Positions 23,975 through 34,860 are shown, counted from the stretch's first letter. The stretch is DNA of 64,000 bases from Siderastrea radians (GCA_964017195.1 OZ024888.1:10735701-10799700), one strand, 5' to 3'. Numbers and translations are program-made. Notes: generated by a model from the sequence alone, not told the origin.

Positions 23975-24555
23975 TCGGGGTGCCGGGAGGAGGTTACTCG
24001 GAAAGGTTTTGGTGGGGGTGTGCCGTTGGGGCTCTGAAACTCTTACTCTATACCTGGACCACTTTTAGCTCCATTTTGCAACCGCATTCTAGATTAGCTG
24101 CCAAAAATCCCTACCCTTCCCCTTCCCCAGACTGGCTATCCTCCAGAAATACAAGTACATACTGTTTCTGCCGATCAACAAAGTTGCCGTGTTAGAATTT
24201 ATAATTATTTCCCAGTTTTTCAAATCCGACACCTCTAACTGAGACACCCGGTAATTGAGACGCTATATTCCAGAACAAAACTCCCTTATTTCCTTACCCT
24301 ATCCCAGACCAAACTAGCCTGTTCCAGGCTCCGTGATAGTAAGGAAAGCGCGAAGAGAAAACGAGGGCGAAAACACGTGGGGGCTGGAGAGAGAGCGCCC
24401 ACTTCCCCCCAGATCCCGCGCGTTTTATTTTCGCGTTCCCTCTCTAATTTCGCGCCGTCCCTACTATCTGAGAGCCTGGAACAGACTAAGACCAAACTGC
24501 TTAAAGCCATACCCTTTGAGTTATTTGGAGGGGAATTTTGCCCCAGAAAATGCTG
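23975..24555. mobile_element. C/G-ended MITE copy interrupted by a nested TAG...CTA element
   Basis: The left part shares GGGGGTGTGCCG and the ACCCTATCCCAGACC block with the copy at 22,318. The right part (AAACTGCTTAAAGCCATACCC) continues after the insertion at 24,315-24,488. Outer boundaries are approximate. The three overlapping 131-153-aa ORFs at 24,286-24,784 arise from these repeats. Confidence 0.7.
24315..24488. mobile_element. Nested TAG...CTA MITE with 9-bp target duplication
   Basis: The left end TAGCCTGTTCCAGGCTC and the right end GAGCCTGGAACAGACTA are inverted copies. The sequence AGACCAAAC precedes (24306-24314) and follows (24489-24497) the element. The interior is GC-rich with CGCGCG tracts. 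Confidence 0.88.
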
Positions 24556-25209
24556 CGCCAGAAAGAATGTTGGTACAACGTGGAGGAATTCAACTTCCTT
24601 GCGAATACTCTCTGTATGCCCCCAGGAAATACAACCACAAGATAAGTGTAAAAAGTTGGGACGCTGGACTTGGCCGGTGTTTGTTAAGCGTCGCGCTGTT
24701 CGTAATGGCTTGGGTTGGTTTTCAGTAGCATTTCTTCCCCAGGACACCGACAGCCTAGTTCCTATACGTTTCTGGCTCGGTTAGGCCTGGATTCTACTTT
24801 CGCGAGGTGACGTCATCACGCACAAGTGGAGTTCAGGTCTAAACATCTTAGATTGTGCCTTTGTTGTGAGCACAGAGTGCTTTAACCCCTTTCACTCCCA
24901 AGAGTGCCTAAAATCAAAATTCAAGACGAATCCCATATTTCATTTTGTAAAATACTAAAATATAAATAGTACTATGTGAAAGTCCTGCTGAAGAGGTTTC
25001 ATTTGAATAGTCACACCATAGGATTTCGTCCCCAGAGTCAAAAGCTAGAATCACTTAAATGTCTCCATATACTCTGGGAGTGAAAGGGTTAAGCGAGAAA
25101 CAGGGCGAAGGTGGGGAAAGGGGGGAGGAGAGGGGAGGGCATTCATGACTAGCATCTAGTGTTTCTACCAAATATCTTGCCTTCATCAGCGATTACTTTT
25201 CTTTTCAGG

Positions 25210-25382
25210 ATCCAAAATTTTGCTGTCAAGCCGACACCTTGGCTTTGAATTCAATAGTAAAATGTAGGTCTGCCATACCACAGCCCCGAACTAATTATTG
25301 TGAAAGAAACTTCAGTTATAGAGCGGCTCTGTTATGGAACAGTTTACCTCTGGATACAAGACAATCGCTTCACAGCAAAACT
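25210..25382 (+). pseudogene. LINE reverse-transcriptase C-terminal fragment
   Basis: The plus-strand frame reads PRTNYCERNFSYRAALLWNS followed by LPLDTR. This is the hallmark end of ORF2 in CR1/Jockey-like non-LTR elements (family pattern F..RGA.LWNSLP). It has no start or catalytic region and is truncated. A SINE begins directly after it, at about 25,383. Confidence 0.75.
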
Positions 25383-25640
25383 GGCGGCGTGGACGAGTGG
25401 TTAGGGTGTTGGACTTCGAGTCAGTAGGTCCCGGGTTCAAATCCCACTCTGAGCACTTCATGGATTTGTTTCACGGCAGTCCCGAGTAATAAATCCTTCG
25501 GCTCCGCCTGTAAATAGCCAATTGGTTTACCTCCCGCCAGCTGGGATTCTTAACCATATTATGTTTCGTTTGCAATATTTGTTTCAGTTGTTTGAGTGGC
25601 ACGCCTGTAAAACTAGCTGGTCTGTCTTATGGCAGTACCG
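25383..25640 (+). mobile_element. tRNA-derived SINE
   Basis: The head resembles a tRNA, with an A-box-like TGGACGAGTGG at 25,390 and a perfect B box GGTTCAAATCC at 25434-25444. The loop CTTCGAG would place anticodon TCG (Arg). The anticodon stem is poorly paired and a non-tRNA body follows (CGGCAGTCCCGAGTAATAAA), so this is a SINE and not a functional tRNA. The 3' limit is approximate. Confidence 0.75.
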
Positions 25641-25929
25641 AGGAAAGCTAAGCGCGCTGACCACTATAGTCACCAATTCCCCTTTTTATTTCATTTTATT
25701 TCATTTTCATTGGCCAACCATGATTAATTTCCAGAGTGGTCTACAACATTTAATACATTTAGATATAGATATCGTTTATACTCAGTGCTTCCTTGTGAAG
25801 CAGTTTAGGGATTTGCAAATTTTGACTGCATAAAAAGTCGAAGTCCAGGAAAGTATCGAAAAAATTGTAAAACTTGATAATGGAATGTGTTTATGGGGAA
25901 TTTATTCTGACTTGTTTTAAGCCATGTAT

Positions 25930-25973
25930 CATTATCATTATCATCACTATCATTATCATTATCATTATCATTA
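25930..25973. repeat. (ATCATT)n microsatellite
   Basis: Imperfect runs of ATTATC/ATCATT, ending in a TTAG that could serve as a splice acceptor for the exon proposed at 25975. Confidence 0.8.
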
Positions 25974-25974
25974 G

Positions 25975-26227
25975 GGAAGGCCAAGTTAATGACGAGCATA
26001 GTGAAAGTGAAATCGAAGGTAGGTTCTTGAAGGCCCTTTTCTACTATGCACTGCAGACTTCGTGTGACTTAACAACAAAAACATTCCTCATACCATTATC
26101 GCTTTCTGAAGTTACTAACCTTACATTGCTCGTTTTCTCTACAGATGAAAGTATGGATGAGGGTGAAGATAGCGACGCGGAAACGCCGGACACGCGTTAC
26201 CGAAGGAGCTTCAGAACAACTTCATGA
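25975..26227 (+). CDS. Possible 3' end of an unidentified gene (two exons)
   Basis: A candidate exon at 25975-26018 (acceptor TTAG, donor GAAG|GTAGGT) joins in phase to 26145-26227 (acceptor TCTCTACAG). Together they read an acidic serine-rich tail (SESEIEDESMDEGEDSDAE) ending RTTS and a stop. An AATAAA follows at 26439-26444. An alternative is that 26145-26351 is read in another frame from its first ATG (68 aa). I do not recognise either product. No upstream exons are apparent among the repeats, so this remains tentative. Confidence 0.3.
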
Positions 26228-26499
26228 ATTTTGGACAGAAATGATGGACGGTGCTGTTCTGCAAAGCAAGCAACTCAATACTGGAGAAAATTACGCTAAT
26301 CTGGACAGTGTGAATTTTGCCTGGCTTAAAAACTACTTCGCTTCCTCTTGAGCCAATTTTGTTTCTGCTATCTTTTCATTCATTAGTCAGGTCATGAACT
26401 TTGAAATGTGTATTTGAATTATATTTGCCAGTTGGCGTAATAAAAGTGAAAACAGAGAATTAATACAAACGCCAAACGTCATACTGTCCAGGAATTCTT

Positions 26500-26860
26500 G
26501 TCTCTCTCATGGCCCCGCATGGCGTAGAACTCCATTCTGGTCCCCAGAGCTTATGCAGAGGCCCTGCCGACCATGAAAAACTATGGGCTCTGGGGACGGG
26601 AATAGTATAACTCTAGAGGTCATGAGTATGTGGCGTCACTTACTTGTCTCCAGGCTCTTGCCAGTTTCGTTGTTTCCCCTACCCCTCCTAGTTTTTGCTC
26701 TCACTTCAATTTTCGCGCTTCTTTTTCTAAACGGTTGCGCTCTCTCTTTCACAGCTGCTGCTCTTCACTGTAATAAAGTCAACAAAACGTGCGATGATGA
26801 TTTGTCTCACAATGTAACTGCAGGCAACCTTTCAGTCTCCTAGCGCCAAGTTGAATCTAA
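26500..26860. other. Unclassified repeat-like stretch with a short hairpin
   Basis: GGTCCCCAGAGCTTATGC near 26,540 can pair with GGGCTCTGGGGAC near 26,586. The following sequence is C/T-rich. The 86-aa ORF at 26,583 has a hydrophobic middle but a non-standard start and no homology I can name. Confidence 0.4.
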
Positions 26861-26884
26861 GTCCAAAAACAAACTTGCGCCACC

Positions 26885-27122
26885 AAATTTTAGGCCAGAA
26901 AATATATAGTCGCCGGCCGCAAATTTCCCATCCGTAAACGGACCATGCCATTTTCAAGAGGTTTGCAAAATTTTAAGTTTTTCGAACTGTTATTGAAATT
27001 CATTACTGTTACTAGTAGTGTTTCTTGCAAAAGACAGAGAAATCCGCAACCCGGAATCGAATCTGGGCCTTTCAATTTGCAAATCTCTCCCTTGTCACTA
27101 TACGCTACCACGCTGATCCCCC
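26885..27122 (-). mobile_element. tRNA-derived SINE remnant
   Basis: On the minus strand, from 27,122 downward, GATCAGCGTGGTAGCG is an A-box region and AGATTCGATTCC at about 27,050-27,061 is a B box. The loop TTTGCAA would give anticodon TGC (Ala). Its tail extends to an uncertain point. Promoter boxes are visible but a clean cloverleaf is not. Confidence 0.55.
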
Positions 27123-28609
27123 AAAACTCCAAAACATTTTTAAAATTATGTTATCATTAACTATGTCCCTTTGTAGCTTTACTGATGCCTAGGCTTCCTT
27201 CTTTCTAAGACTATTTGAGACAAATAGGCCTCACCAGCGCAGCCAAAACTGTAGACTGATCAGAGATGTATACACGGCGCATAATTTCAGGCGATTTCAA
27301 AATTTAGGTCACACTGAATTTCCTGAAGGAGAAGTGGCCGATGAATACGGGCTAAATGTAATCTTAGCTGGCGCCAAATTAACAAGCCTAAAAATTAAGG
27401 AGCTACCAAGATATAAGACATTGGATAAAACACGCGTTGCCAAAAGTTAGGCGACGCATAATAACTGGAATAAAAACAATTGACGATGACTTCTCTTAAA
27501 GCTCATATTTTTGACGATACACAATGGACCCTTCCTCAAATTAAAATAACGGCTAAAAACTAAAACCACTAAATATTAAACTTCACAGAAAATTTATAGA
27601 AGCACCAAAATAAGCTCTTTTTATCTGGTAGTCTTCCAAAGTTTAATTTAGCCAGGTGTTGTTTCAGCCGAGAAAATGTAAATGTGACTTCGTATTTAAA
27701 TTTGAAAAAAAAAAAATACAGACATTTTTATGATGGGGGTATACACCCAGTCATATATAATTTGAATTGTATTGACTTGAAATTTCCACTTGAGCCATGC
27801 TCTTTCTTGCTTTGAAAGTCTATTAACTCCAAATTCAAGAAAATTTCTTTACTTTTGTTAAATATTTGCGATAAACCAGACGTAAATGAGCATTGTTTAG
27901 GTTTAGGATGGCGAGCCAGTTTAAACCCGGACTGCAAATGGTGACCTCAGCGAAACTAAGACTTTGGGAAATCGTAACTTGGGTCGGCCTTGAAAAGAAT
28001 TGCAACAGATTACGATGTCAGCATAACATATCAGCAACTTTTGGCTGACAAACAATCCTACTTTATCGATTTTTTGAAATCTTTTATCATTTTTAATTAA
28101 TTAATTGTTTTTGAGCCTTTACTGAACCAGACAGCCTTAGGAACCTGACAGAACAAACCTTCGATTTAACGATAACCTTTCACTGAAGCCGGAAGCGCTT
28201 CATGCTTTGCCGCTTTCTTTTGCCAGGTATGCAATTTTTTTGGCTTGTACTTGAATTCGAACAGCCACGGCCACGGCCAACAGGCTACATACAATGATAC
28301 CAAACTCATAGTTTGTTCTACTAATAAAATGGAAAGCCTCCGTTTTTTCATATCATACGCGGTGCGCGTTGGACGATCAATTATTTCAAACCAGGAAGCG
28401 ACCGTTGTCGTCACGGTCGAACTTGTCAGACTATATTAACGGTTTCTCCTTCAAATTCATGCAGATTTCTTGCATCCAAAGAACCTTCTGTATATTTAAG
28501 GTGTCAAAAAGGCACATTTTTTACCACATAGCCAGCCCTCCATTTTCCAACCGGAAATTGTCTATACAAAGCTCGTCATGTAACACAGATGATTCAGCTT
28601 TCAAGGTCA
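27123..28609. other. Intergenic, no gene seen
   Basis: AT-rich. Short ORFs on both strands (for example 27,728-27,937 minus and 28,166-28,414 minus) lack conserved motifs or splice context. The 3' UTR of the 28,610-29,404 gene probably lies here. Confidence 0.4.
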
Positions 28610-29404
28610 CTATTTAGTAACATAATGAGACAATGCAATCGCGATCATAGCTATAACTAAAGCTAGAAGTACTCTTTCCATTCTAAAACTCATAAAATAA
28701 GAGATAGCTCCACTTAAACCGCTTTTCGGGTTATTTCGAGATGCTTGTTCCACTGCAGCGCTTGCATAGTGCTCAGATACAGACAGAGTCCTGAATAACG
28801 CTTGAATTTCACTGCCCCGCACGTCATTCTCTCGTACAGCTATCTCCCTTGCGAATCGCTTGGCAAATTCTAAGCAGTCGTCGATGATCAGTCGATACCG
28901 AGATGGAACAACAGTCAAGCACAACAATTGCAGATACAAGTACGCCATAGCAGATTCCCCAACGTAGAAACTCCGAGATTTTTTCAGCCACGGCATGTAA
29001 TACATATTCCGAGCTAGAATGTACTTACTGCCAGAATCATCCAAGCACACATGATACTGTTGTAGCGGTATTGTTGTCGCCATTCTTTTGGTTGCTTCGA
29101 AATCGTCCCTGAATACCAAGTTAGGCCCATCTATCATCTGCCCCCAGATAGGCGGAAATAAAATGGTATCGAACAATTCTTTGTCGACAACAACGATCGA
29201 TGCATGCCCTTTGAACATGTTTATAAGAACATATTTATCTCTCTCTGGCGACATTTCGTTTCTCGCTGCTTGTAGATCGAAGACGCTTTTACCTTGCTTA
29301 CGCAGACGATCAGCGATCTCTACCAGGCTTTCTTCAAACAGACTTTTGTCGATATTTTCTCCGAACAAAGCTTCGTCGTGTAGATTAGCCGTCATATTGG
29401 ACAA
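28610..29404 (-). CDS. Unrecognised intronless 264-aa protein with C-terminal membrane segment
   Basis: A single open frame of 264 codons, far longer than the random ORFs around it, and starting at a real ATG. The body is a mixed alpha/beta-looking soluble sequence. Notable parts are an acidic N terminus (LHDEALFGENIDKSLFEESL), an aromatic patch MYYMPWLKKSRSFYVGES near 135-150, and a Leu-rich stretch YLYLQLLCLTVV near 156-168. Residues about 245-261 (RVLLALVIAMIAIALS) form one hydrophobic helix followed by only HYVTK, the layout of a tail-anchored membrane protein. I cannot assign a family. Intronless organisation could reflect a retrogene or a lineage-specific gene. Two CACGTG E-boxes lie just upstream of the ATG. 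Confidence 0.65.
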   Translation of the reverse strand: MSNMTANLHDEALFGENIDKSLFEESLVEIADRLRKQGKSVFDLQAARNEMSPERDKYVLINMFKGHASIVVVDKELFDTILFPPIWGQMIDGPNLVFRDDFEATKRMATTIPLQQYHVCLDDSGSKYILARNMYYMPWLKKSRSFYVGESAMAYLYLQLLCLTVVPSRYRLIIDDCLEFAKRFAREIAVRENDVRGSEIQALFRTLSVSEHYASAAVEQASRNNPKSGLSGAISYFMSFRMERVLLALVIAMIAIALSHYVTK

Positions 29405-29417
29405 GCGAAGTTCTTTC

Positions 29418-29430
29418 CACGTGTCACGTG
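29418..29430 (-). promoter_or_regulatory. Tandem E-boxes upstream of the 264-aa gene
   Basis: CACGTG at 29418-29423 and CACGTG within TCACGTGA at 29425-29430, 14-26 bp before the ATG. This spacing and core match binding sites of bHLH-zip factors (USF, MITF/TFE class; the CLEAR element core is TCACGTGA). Function is inferred from motif and position only. Confidence 0.5.
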
Positions 29431-29439
29431 ATCATTTGG

Positions 29440-30133
29440 TAAAAAAATGTAAATTCGAAGAAGTTTAATCAAAATTGTCGACCAATTTCAATAGTTCAAA
29501 AGAAAACAAACTGATCATCCATTAAGTTCAGGTCCATAACCAAGTTTAAATTAATGTCGATGTGCCTGAAGAGCTGACCCTAAAGAAGAACTAGATCGTA
29601 CGACGTTACACTTGAGTTACGCACTTCGAATTCATGATCAAGCTTAAAGTATTCGAAACGACCATTAGAGAAAAGTTTTTTTGTTTTTTTCTCAGTGCGC
29701 GAGCGGGTGGTATCCTCCGAATCCTGCATTCTGATTGGTTCCGGGAGCGGGCAGAATTTTCCTATCTCTGACCAAGGTCATGGTAACCGCGCGAAAACCA
29801 TTGAATGAAAATTGAAAAACAACATACCTCGGTTGAACTCGGGAATTTTTCTTATTTATGGCTCAAAGATGGGAATTTTTTTGTCAACTCACAGTTCTTG
29901 TCTGTTGTAAATGGAAAGTTCAACAAGGAGGGCAATTAAAGGCCTTGTAATATTTTAAAAAGGCGAGTGCTCGTTTTAATTTTGCGTAGCTTAGCATGGC
30001 AGTTCATGAGTTTGTTGTTGAATTCACTTTACATGGCGGTTCTAGCCACAATGCCTTATGTATGTAGTCCGATATTAACTTTAATGACTTCATTTTTGAG
30101 TTTTTCTCTCTTCGTTGGAACAAATACCTGCCT
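29440..30133. other. Intergenic with repeat-like sequence
   Basis: It includes a stretch with CTGATTGGTTCCGGGAGCGG and TAACCGCGCGAAAACCATTG that looks like part of a dispersed element, but its ends are not resolved. No gene supported. Confidence 0.4.
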
Positions 30134-30211
30134 AGGTCGGTCCGCATAGGGAAAACTGTGCCCTTGGTCTTGAGTACGGGCACAGTTTTTCCCTATTCGG
30201 ACCTCCCGACC
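30134..30211. repeat. Hairpin with arms of about 28 bp
   Basis: GGTCCGCATAGGGAAAACTG followed by TGCCC pairs with GGGCACAGTTTTTCCCTATT followed by CGGACC, separated by a 13-base loop. It is probably the end of a foldback element. Confidence 0.75.
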
Positions 30212-31240
30212 GGTAAATAACATATATAAAACGTCGCTTATACTTTTTACTGGCTCAAATTATTCCGAAATGTTGTGGCATAAAAGTACAATCATGAGGT
30301 TATCCGAGCGAGTTTGCTGTTCTGGTTGGTCGAATAATGGCAGCCATTCACAACCAGCGAAAGCAATTACCATGGACTAATCATGACTTTTCACGAGTGG
30401 CTTTGCTTTTGCATTTGATCGCTTGTGTCGTACCAGAGCTTCAGTTTGATAAAAGAAGTTGCCGTGACGCGAATTGCGAATTATTTCAGTCTTTAATAAT
30501 TTCATCGTTAACTTTCACAGTTGTCAAGTGAGTAACGTAATCCCAGATAACATTTGGGACTTCCAATACTGTGTGGCTAGATATTTGTATATCTTGCTAT
30601 TTATTTAAATGTTATAAAATTACTGATGTTGTCACGTGACCTGTTTCAACTTTAAATAAAAGACATACTATCTAACAAGTAGACGATTAAGAAGGGGACA
30701 TATTTATCACAAAAACTGCTCCTTCTCCCCGGTAGAACGAATCGAGGCGAGAAACTAGATTGTTGTTAGAGGTGTTGTTAGTAACTCCAACAATTCTCCA
30801 AAGTTAGGTGTTACTCCCCCCCCCCTCCCCCTCGATCTGTTGCTGATGCACCTCTGTTGCTGGCCAAGTCATAAAATAATAGTGTCAAGTCCTTGATCGA
30901 TCGATCTGTTGTCGAAGACAGAAACAATTTTTTTTTTCAAGGGAATCGATACTTCGATGTAAGCGAAATTTACGTAAGTTGAAAGTCGAAAGGGTAAATC
31001 AGAAGACGTAACTCAGAGCTGAGTCGAAAGTCGATAGTCAAAAACTCTCCACTGAGAATCGAGTATCAGATGTGAGAGATTAGTGGCCGGAAATCAGGAA
31101 TCTAGAGTCGGAAATCAGAGGTCAGTTGTCGGCAAACGGAAGTCCAAAATCAGAAACCGGCAATTACAAGTCAAAACTCAAAAGTCGAAAGTTAGAAGTC
31201 TCTTCTAGGATTTCGAATGTTGCCTGTTCGCCCATTAAAA
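30212..31240. other. Intergenic, no gene seen
   Basis: It contains a C-rich run at 30,807-30,830 and a purine-rich degenerate repeat of AAGTCGAAAGTC/AATCAG-type words at about 30,980-31,200 (many GTCGAAA and GAAATCAG occurrences), but no coding sequence that I can support. Confidence 0.5.
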
Positions 31241-31241
31241 A

Positions 31242-31267
31242 AACAACAACAACAACAACAACAACAA
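31242..31267. repeat. (AAC)n microsatellite
   Basis: About eight uninterrupted AAC/CAA units following an A run. Confidence 0.9.
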
Positions 31268-31289
31268 AATAAAGAAATATATCTGGTTT

Positions 31290-32560
31290 GGCTAAACTGC
31301 TGTTTTTCACTGATGGAAACATGATTTGTAGATGAACACCGCAACTTTAATTTAAAACTGCTTTCTTGTTGATGAACACATAATGAACTTGTTGGTTAAC
31401 AGATGATGTACAGACACCGCAACTTTAGAACTGCTTCCTTTTAATTTTGGTGAACGCAATATGAATAGATACCACAGCTTTTCAACTCTCAGCTGCACAG
31501 GACGTTTTAGACACCCGGCGGAACTTTACAATTGCTTCCTGTTATTCAACTGTATTAGTTATTGTACGGAAAGCGAGCGAAACGAGTACAAATATCCCAT
31601 GATATTGTACAGTTGGTTATTGATAAGTACCGTGCGCGCTCATCCTGTTACACTTGTAGTTTTCTTTCAAGTTACTGAAAAAGGTCGAAAAAGTTAAGTT
31701 GGATAATAAATCTCTCATAATAAGATGTTTCGGTGTGATGTATCGCCGGATTTTTACGAGTTGTGCTGTATTTTGACGAGCCTGCCAAAACATTTTATAA
31801 GCTATATCTAGTTAACAGGCGTGCACATGATACATGAAGGTAGACACGGTAACTTTTAACCCTATTCAGACCGGGGGGGGGTGGACTCTGCCCGCACGGA
31901 CTTTGGACGTTTATAACTTTTTTAAGAAGCAAGCTAAAGCCACCAAACTTGGTGACTTTTCCTAAAATTTACCTGGAAACAACTAGTTATAGCAAGTTCT
32001 TGTCTTTTACCTTTAACGTTACCATGGCAACCACTTTTTGACAAGCCGTTTTTTTAGAATTTTGAATTTCCCTCTTTTTAATCTAAAATCATAACTTTTT
32101 TGAAGCAAATTTTACATTTTAAGATCATTTCCGTGTTAATTTATTGATTTTGATCACTTCTTGATCAATTTTGGCAGTTTTGAAGGTTTTGGAAAAATCA
32201 AGAAATCCAAGATGCGGATCTAAGATGGCCGCTGTTTGAGAGAAATAGTTATTGTGAAGTCATATGACGTCATCAGCTGATGTTGCGGACCTCAATGGAA
32301 ACATTTTTGGTCGTACTATCTGTCCTTTAAGTGGTTAAACCGTTTCCTTGTTGATAGGCGTACACATAACATGTAGACACCGTAACTTTAAAACTGTTTC
32401 CTTGTTGATTGGCTTACACATGATACGTAGACACGGTGACCGTAGATAGCTCTAAAACAGTTACTGTTTCCTTGTTGATAGGCGTACACATAATATGTAG
32501 ACACCGTAGCTTTGAAACTGTTTCCTTGTTCATGGGCACATGACGTTTCAGACAACCGGC
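31290..32560. repeat. Diverged minisatellite (units of about 60 bp) split by a repeat insertion
   Basis: Units carry ACTGTTTCCTTGTTGAT, CACATAATATGTAGACACCG and TAGCTTTGAAACTG. They occur at about 31,300-31,450 and 32,335-32,540, separated by other sequence. Within that gap, 31,550-31,800 is a copy of a repeat also found at 51,430-51,735. Confidence 0.65.
31550..31800. repeat. Dispersed repeat copy 1
   Basis: Contains TATTAGTTATTGTACGGAAA, GAAACGAGTACAAAT, TCATCCTGTTACACTTGTAG and TTGACGAGCC, closely matched in the same order at 51,430-51,680. Confidence 0.8.
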
Positions 32561-33040
32561 ACTAAATAACTCTTAATAATAAACTCTTTCTTCTCCTAGT
32601 ATATGGCCAATCCCATCACGAGTTCATTTCAGTTGATGTCTGAGCACAGTAGAACATTCGACTGGTAATATTCTTTGTCCGACGCTGAAGAGAAATGAAG
32701 AAAACATTTTCCTAGACTTCCTTTGCTTAATATTTCATTGCCAAATCGTGTGTTTATAAGTTTTAATTAACTTCAGCCAATATGAATAACGCACATGGTG
32801 GAAGGCAAAAAGTTCAAGTTACGAATTTGCCTTCGAGGACTTCATCTTTGTTGTCGGTTCTGCTGCGAACTCGGTCGGCACAACGCTTGAGTTCAAGGCA
32901 TTTGGCAGCGATCATGACGCCAAACCTAACAGAGCTAGTGCCTTCTCATCTGGCTTTTTCTGTCCACAACCATGGCTTTTGCGGCGATACGAACACATTT
33001 TCTCAGGAACAACACCCGTGTTTATCGTAACTCCGTTGTT
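32561..33040. other. Intergenic with one 82-aa ORF of unknown status
   Basis: The plus-strand ORF 32,782-33,030 begins with an ATG (MNNAHGGRQKVQVTNLPSRT), is Ser/Leu-rich and matches nothing I recognise. It runs into a minisatellite block and is not supported as a gene. Confidence 0.35.
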
Positions 33041-33245
33041 TATAGTACTTTCCTGCGGAGTACTGAAATACATTCCTGAGCAGTACTTTGCTCTAATGCT
33101 CTTTATTGTATTGTACAAGATAGTCCTAGCTTTTTGATTCTGTTTATTAATTCCTGACGTCTTGTGAATGAAAGTTACTGAACAGTAATTTCCTGCGGTG
33201 CTGGACGACCAATCAAATAAAAGCTGCAGGCGGCACTTATTTCCA
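33040..33245. repeat. Dispersed minisatellite block (reverse orientation)
   Basis: Contains CCTGAGCAGTACTTTGC, GTACAAGATAGTCCTAGC, AATGAAAGTTACTGAACAG and TAATTTCCTGCGGTGCTG, reverse-strand versions of the unit arrayed at 63,290-64,000. Confidence 0.7.
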
Positions 33246-33297
33246 TACGTTTAAGTTTCCGCTGTAGGAGTCTCTAACTTCTGTGGTCTTCTATAGC

Positions 33298-33420
33298 GTG
33301 TGAATAGGCTCCTTAGTGGGTAAACCTGTGAACAGGTTCCTTAGTGAGCAGCCTGTGAACAGGTTCCTTAGTGGGTAACCTGTGAACAGGTTCCTTAGTG
33401 AGTAGCCTGTGATCAGGCCT
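33298..33420. repeat. Tandem array of a MITE terminal palindrome
   Basis: Five successive copies of CCTGTGAACAGGTTCCTTAG-type units (period 28-30 bp), each centred on the palindrome CCTGTGAACAGG. This is the same sequence that forms the end of the element at 12,009. The following GAGCGCAGG...GATCGGAGTGAGCG resembles that element's body. Confidence 0.85.
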
Positions 33421-34430
33421 CCTTTAAATGGAATAGAGCGCAGGAAATATCAGCGATCGGAGTGAGCGGTGCGCGGCTACGACCTAGACATGCTGCAGTT
33501 CTAAGGGGCGTAAACGCCGCTAAGCCGATATGCCGGGCCTGTACAAGTTCAAAAATTAAGCTGTAGTGAAGTCCCTCACAAAACTGTGGATCCCACAACG
33601 GGGCTTCTCATAGCTTGTGATTCGCACAAGCTATGAGGGGGGTGGAGGGGGGGGGGGGAAGTAGGGGGTAAGGGTCAAACGTTTCGCTTCCCGCACCCTT
33701 TAATCCCGCGTTCCCGCCCTTCTTTTTGGGATGACTCTCACTTCTTAGTTTTTTTTCTGCTGTGAAGTATTAACACAGTGTTAACTAAAGATAGCTCCGC
33801 TCTCCCACGCCTTAACTCAACCACTGTAGGGGTTCCCACCCCCTGTCACCTCCGTCAAGGTAACCCGCTAATATCTTGATTTTTGAGTGAAAAACTGGCG
33901 CAAATTTGCTCCACGCAGCCCATTCCTCAAATAAAACACAGTGAAGATACCGCCACATTACACTTGCCGTTTTATTGTTATTTTTTTTTATCCACTAAGA
34001 AACTTCACTATTATTAATTTCTGCAAAGTAAAATTAGTTTCTATGATCTACAATATGTTCAAATCACATAGAAGCTGTTTTTAGTGTAAACAGCAAAACC
34101 CACCCCTCTGTTTTGCTCAACGGATAACTGCACTGCAAATAATTATACTGTACAGTTAGTTATTAATTTATTTTTTCAAAGAGCATACAGCAAGAATACC
34201 CACGTCCCTACACAGTAGCTTCAATTACCTTGTTGAAACGAATATCATTTTTGGTCTTTCAAACCCCTCCGCCATGTGAACTAATATACCCTCTACACCT
34301 CCTCTCCCCACCCCCCTCACAAACTTTTTAAACTGAACAGAAACATGCAAGAAACGACCAGGTAGCAGAGAAATAGAAGAGAAAAAAGTTGCTCCACCTT
34401 TCCATAACACGCGTGAACTTCCAAGCCTAG
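33421..34430. other. Intergenic, low-complexity tracts, no gene seen
   Basis: G-rich run at 33,638-33,658 and T runs near 33,980. ORFs are short and overlapping on both strands. Confidence 0.4.
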
Positions 34431-34860
34431 GATCCCGAAGAGTAAGTCTTTGAAGCCGTGGGACACCGAAATTTTTTCCCGGGGACCCCACAGTTCGAAG
34501 CCTTTCTCTGCTTGGAGCCCGGACAAAAATGCCGATTCTGGGAAAATAAAGCCCAATCTCGTATCCAGGGTCTTACAACCTCGTTCCCAGGGTCTCTCTT
34601 CTTCCCGTCTCTCTCGCTCCAGGGGACGGGAAGAGGAGAGACCCTGGAAACGTGGTTGAGAGTCCTAAGGCTTCTTGATCAGTGAGTGCTCGCCGGTGGT
34701 CGCCAGCTGAGCAAGAAGACTGCGGACTCTAGGTACGAGATTGAATAAAGCCCTGGAATAAAGCGATGGAGCCCACGAGCTCCGTTTTTTTACCTAAGAG
34801 CTCTGGAGCCTTGCATTTTTTAGCCCAGAGCCTTAGAGTCCTAACCCTCTGTGGGACACT
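34430..34860. repeat. GGAGCCC-type dispersed repeat and a short hairpin
   Basis: Repeats of TGGAGCC(C) with GACAAAAATGCC as at 55,673-55,899. Around 34,586-34,645, GGTCTCTCTTCTTCCCGTC pairs with GACGGGAAGAGGAGAGACC, forming a separate palindrome. Confidence 0.65.

Noticed and set aside
24286..24784. Overlapping ORFs of 131-153 aa on both strands
   Set aside because: They cross a nested pair of MITEs with inverted ends, so both strands stay open by repeat structure.
25383..25455. Functional tRNA-Arg gene
   Set aside because: The B box is perfect, but the anticodon stem is mispaired and a SINE body follows; the same logic applies at 36,918, 45,090 and 27,043-27,122.
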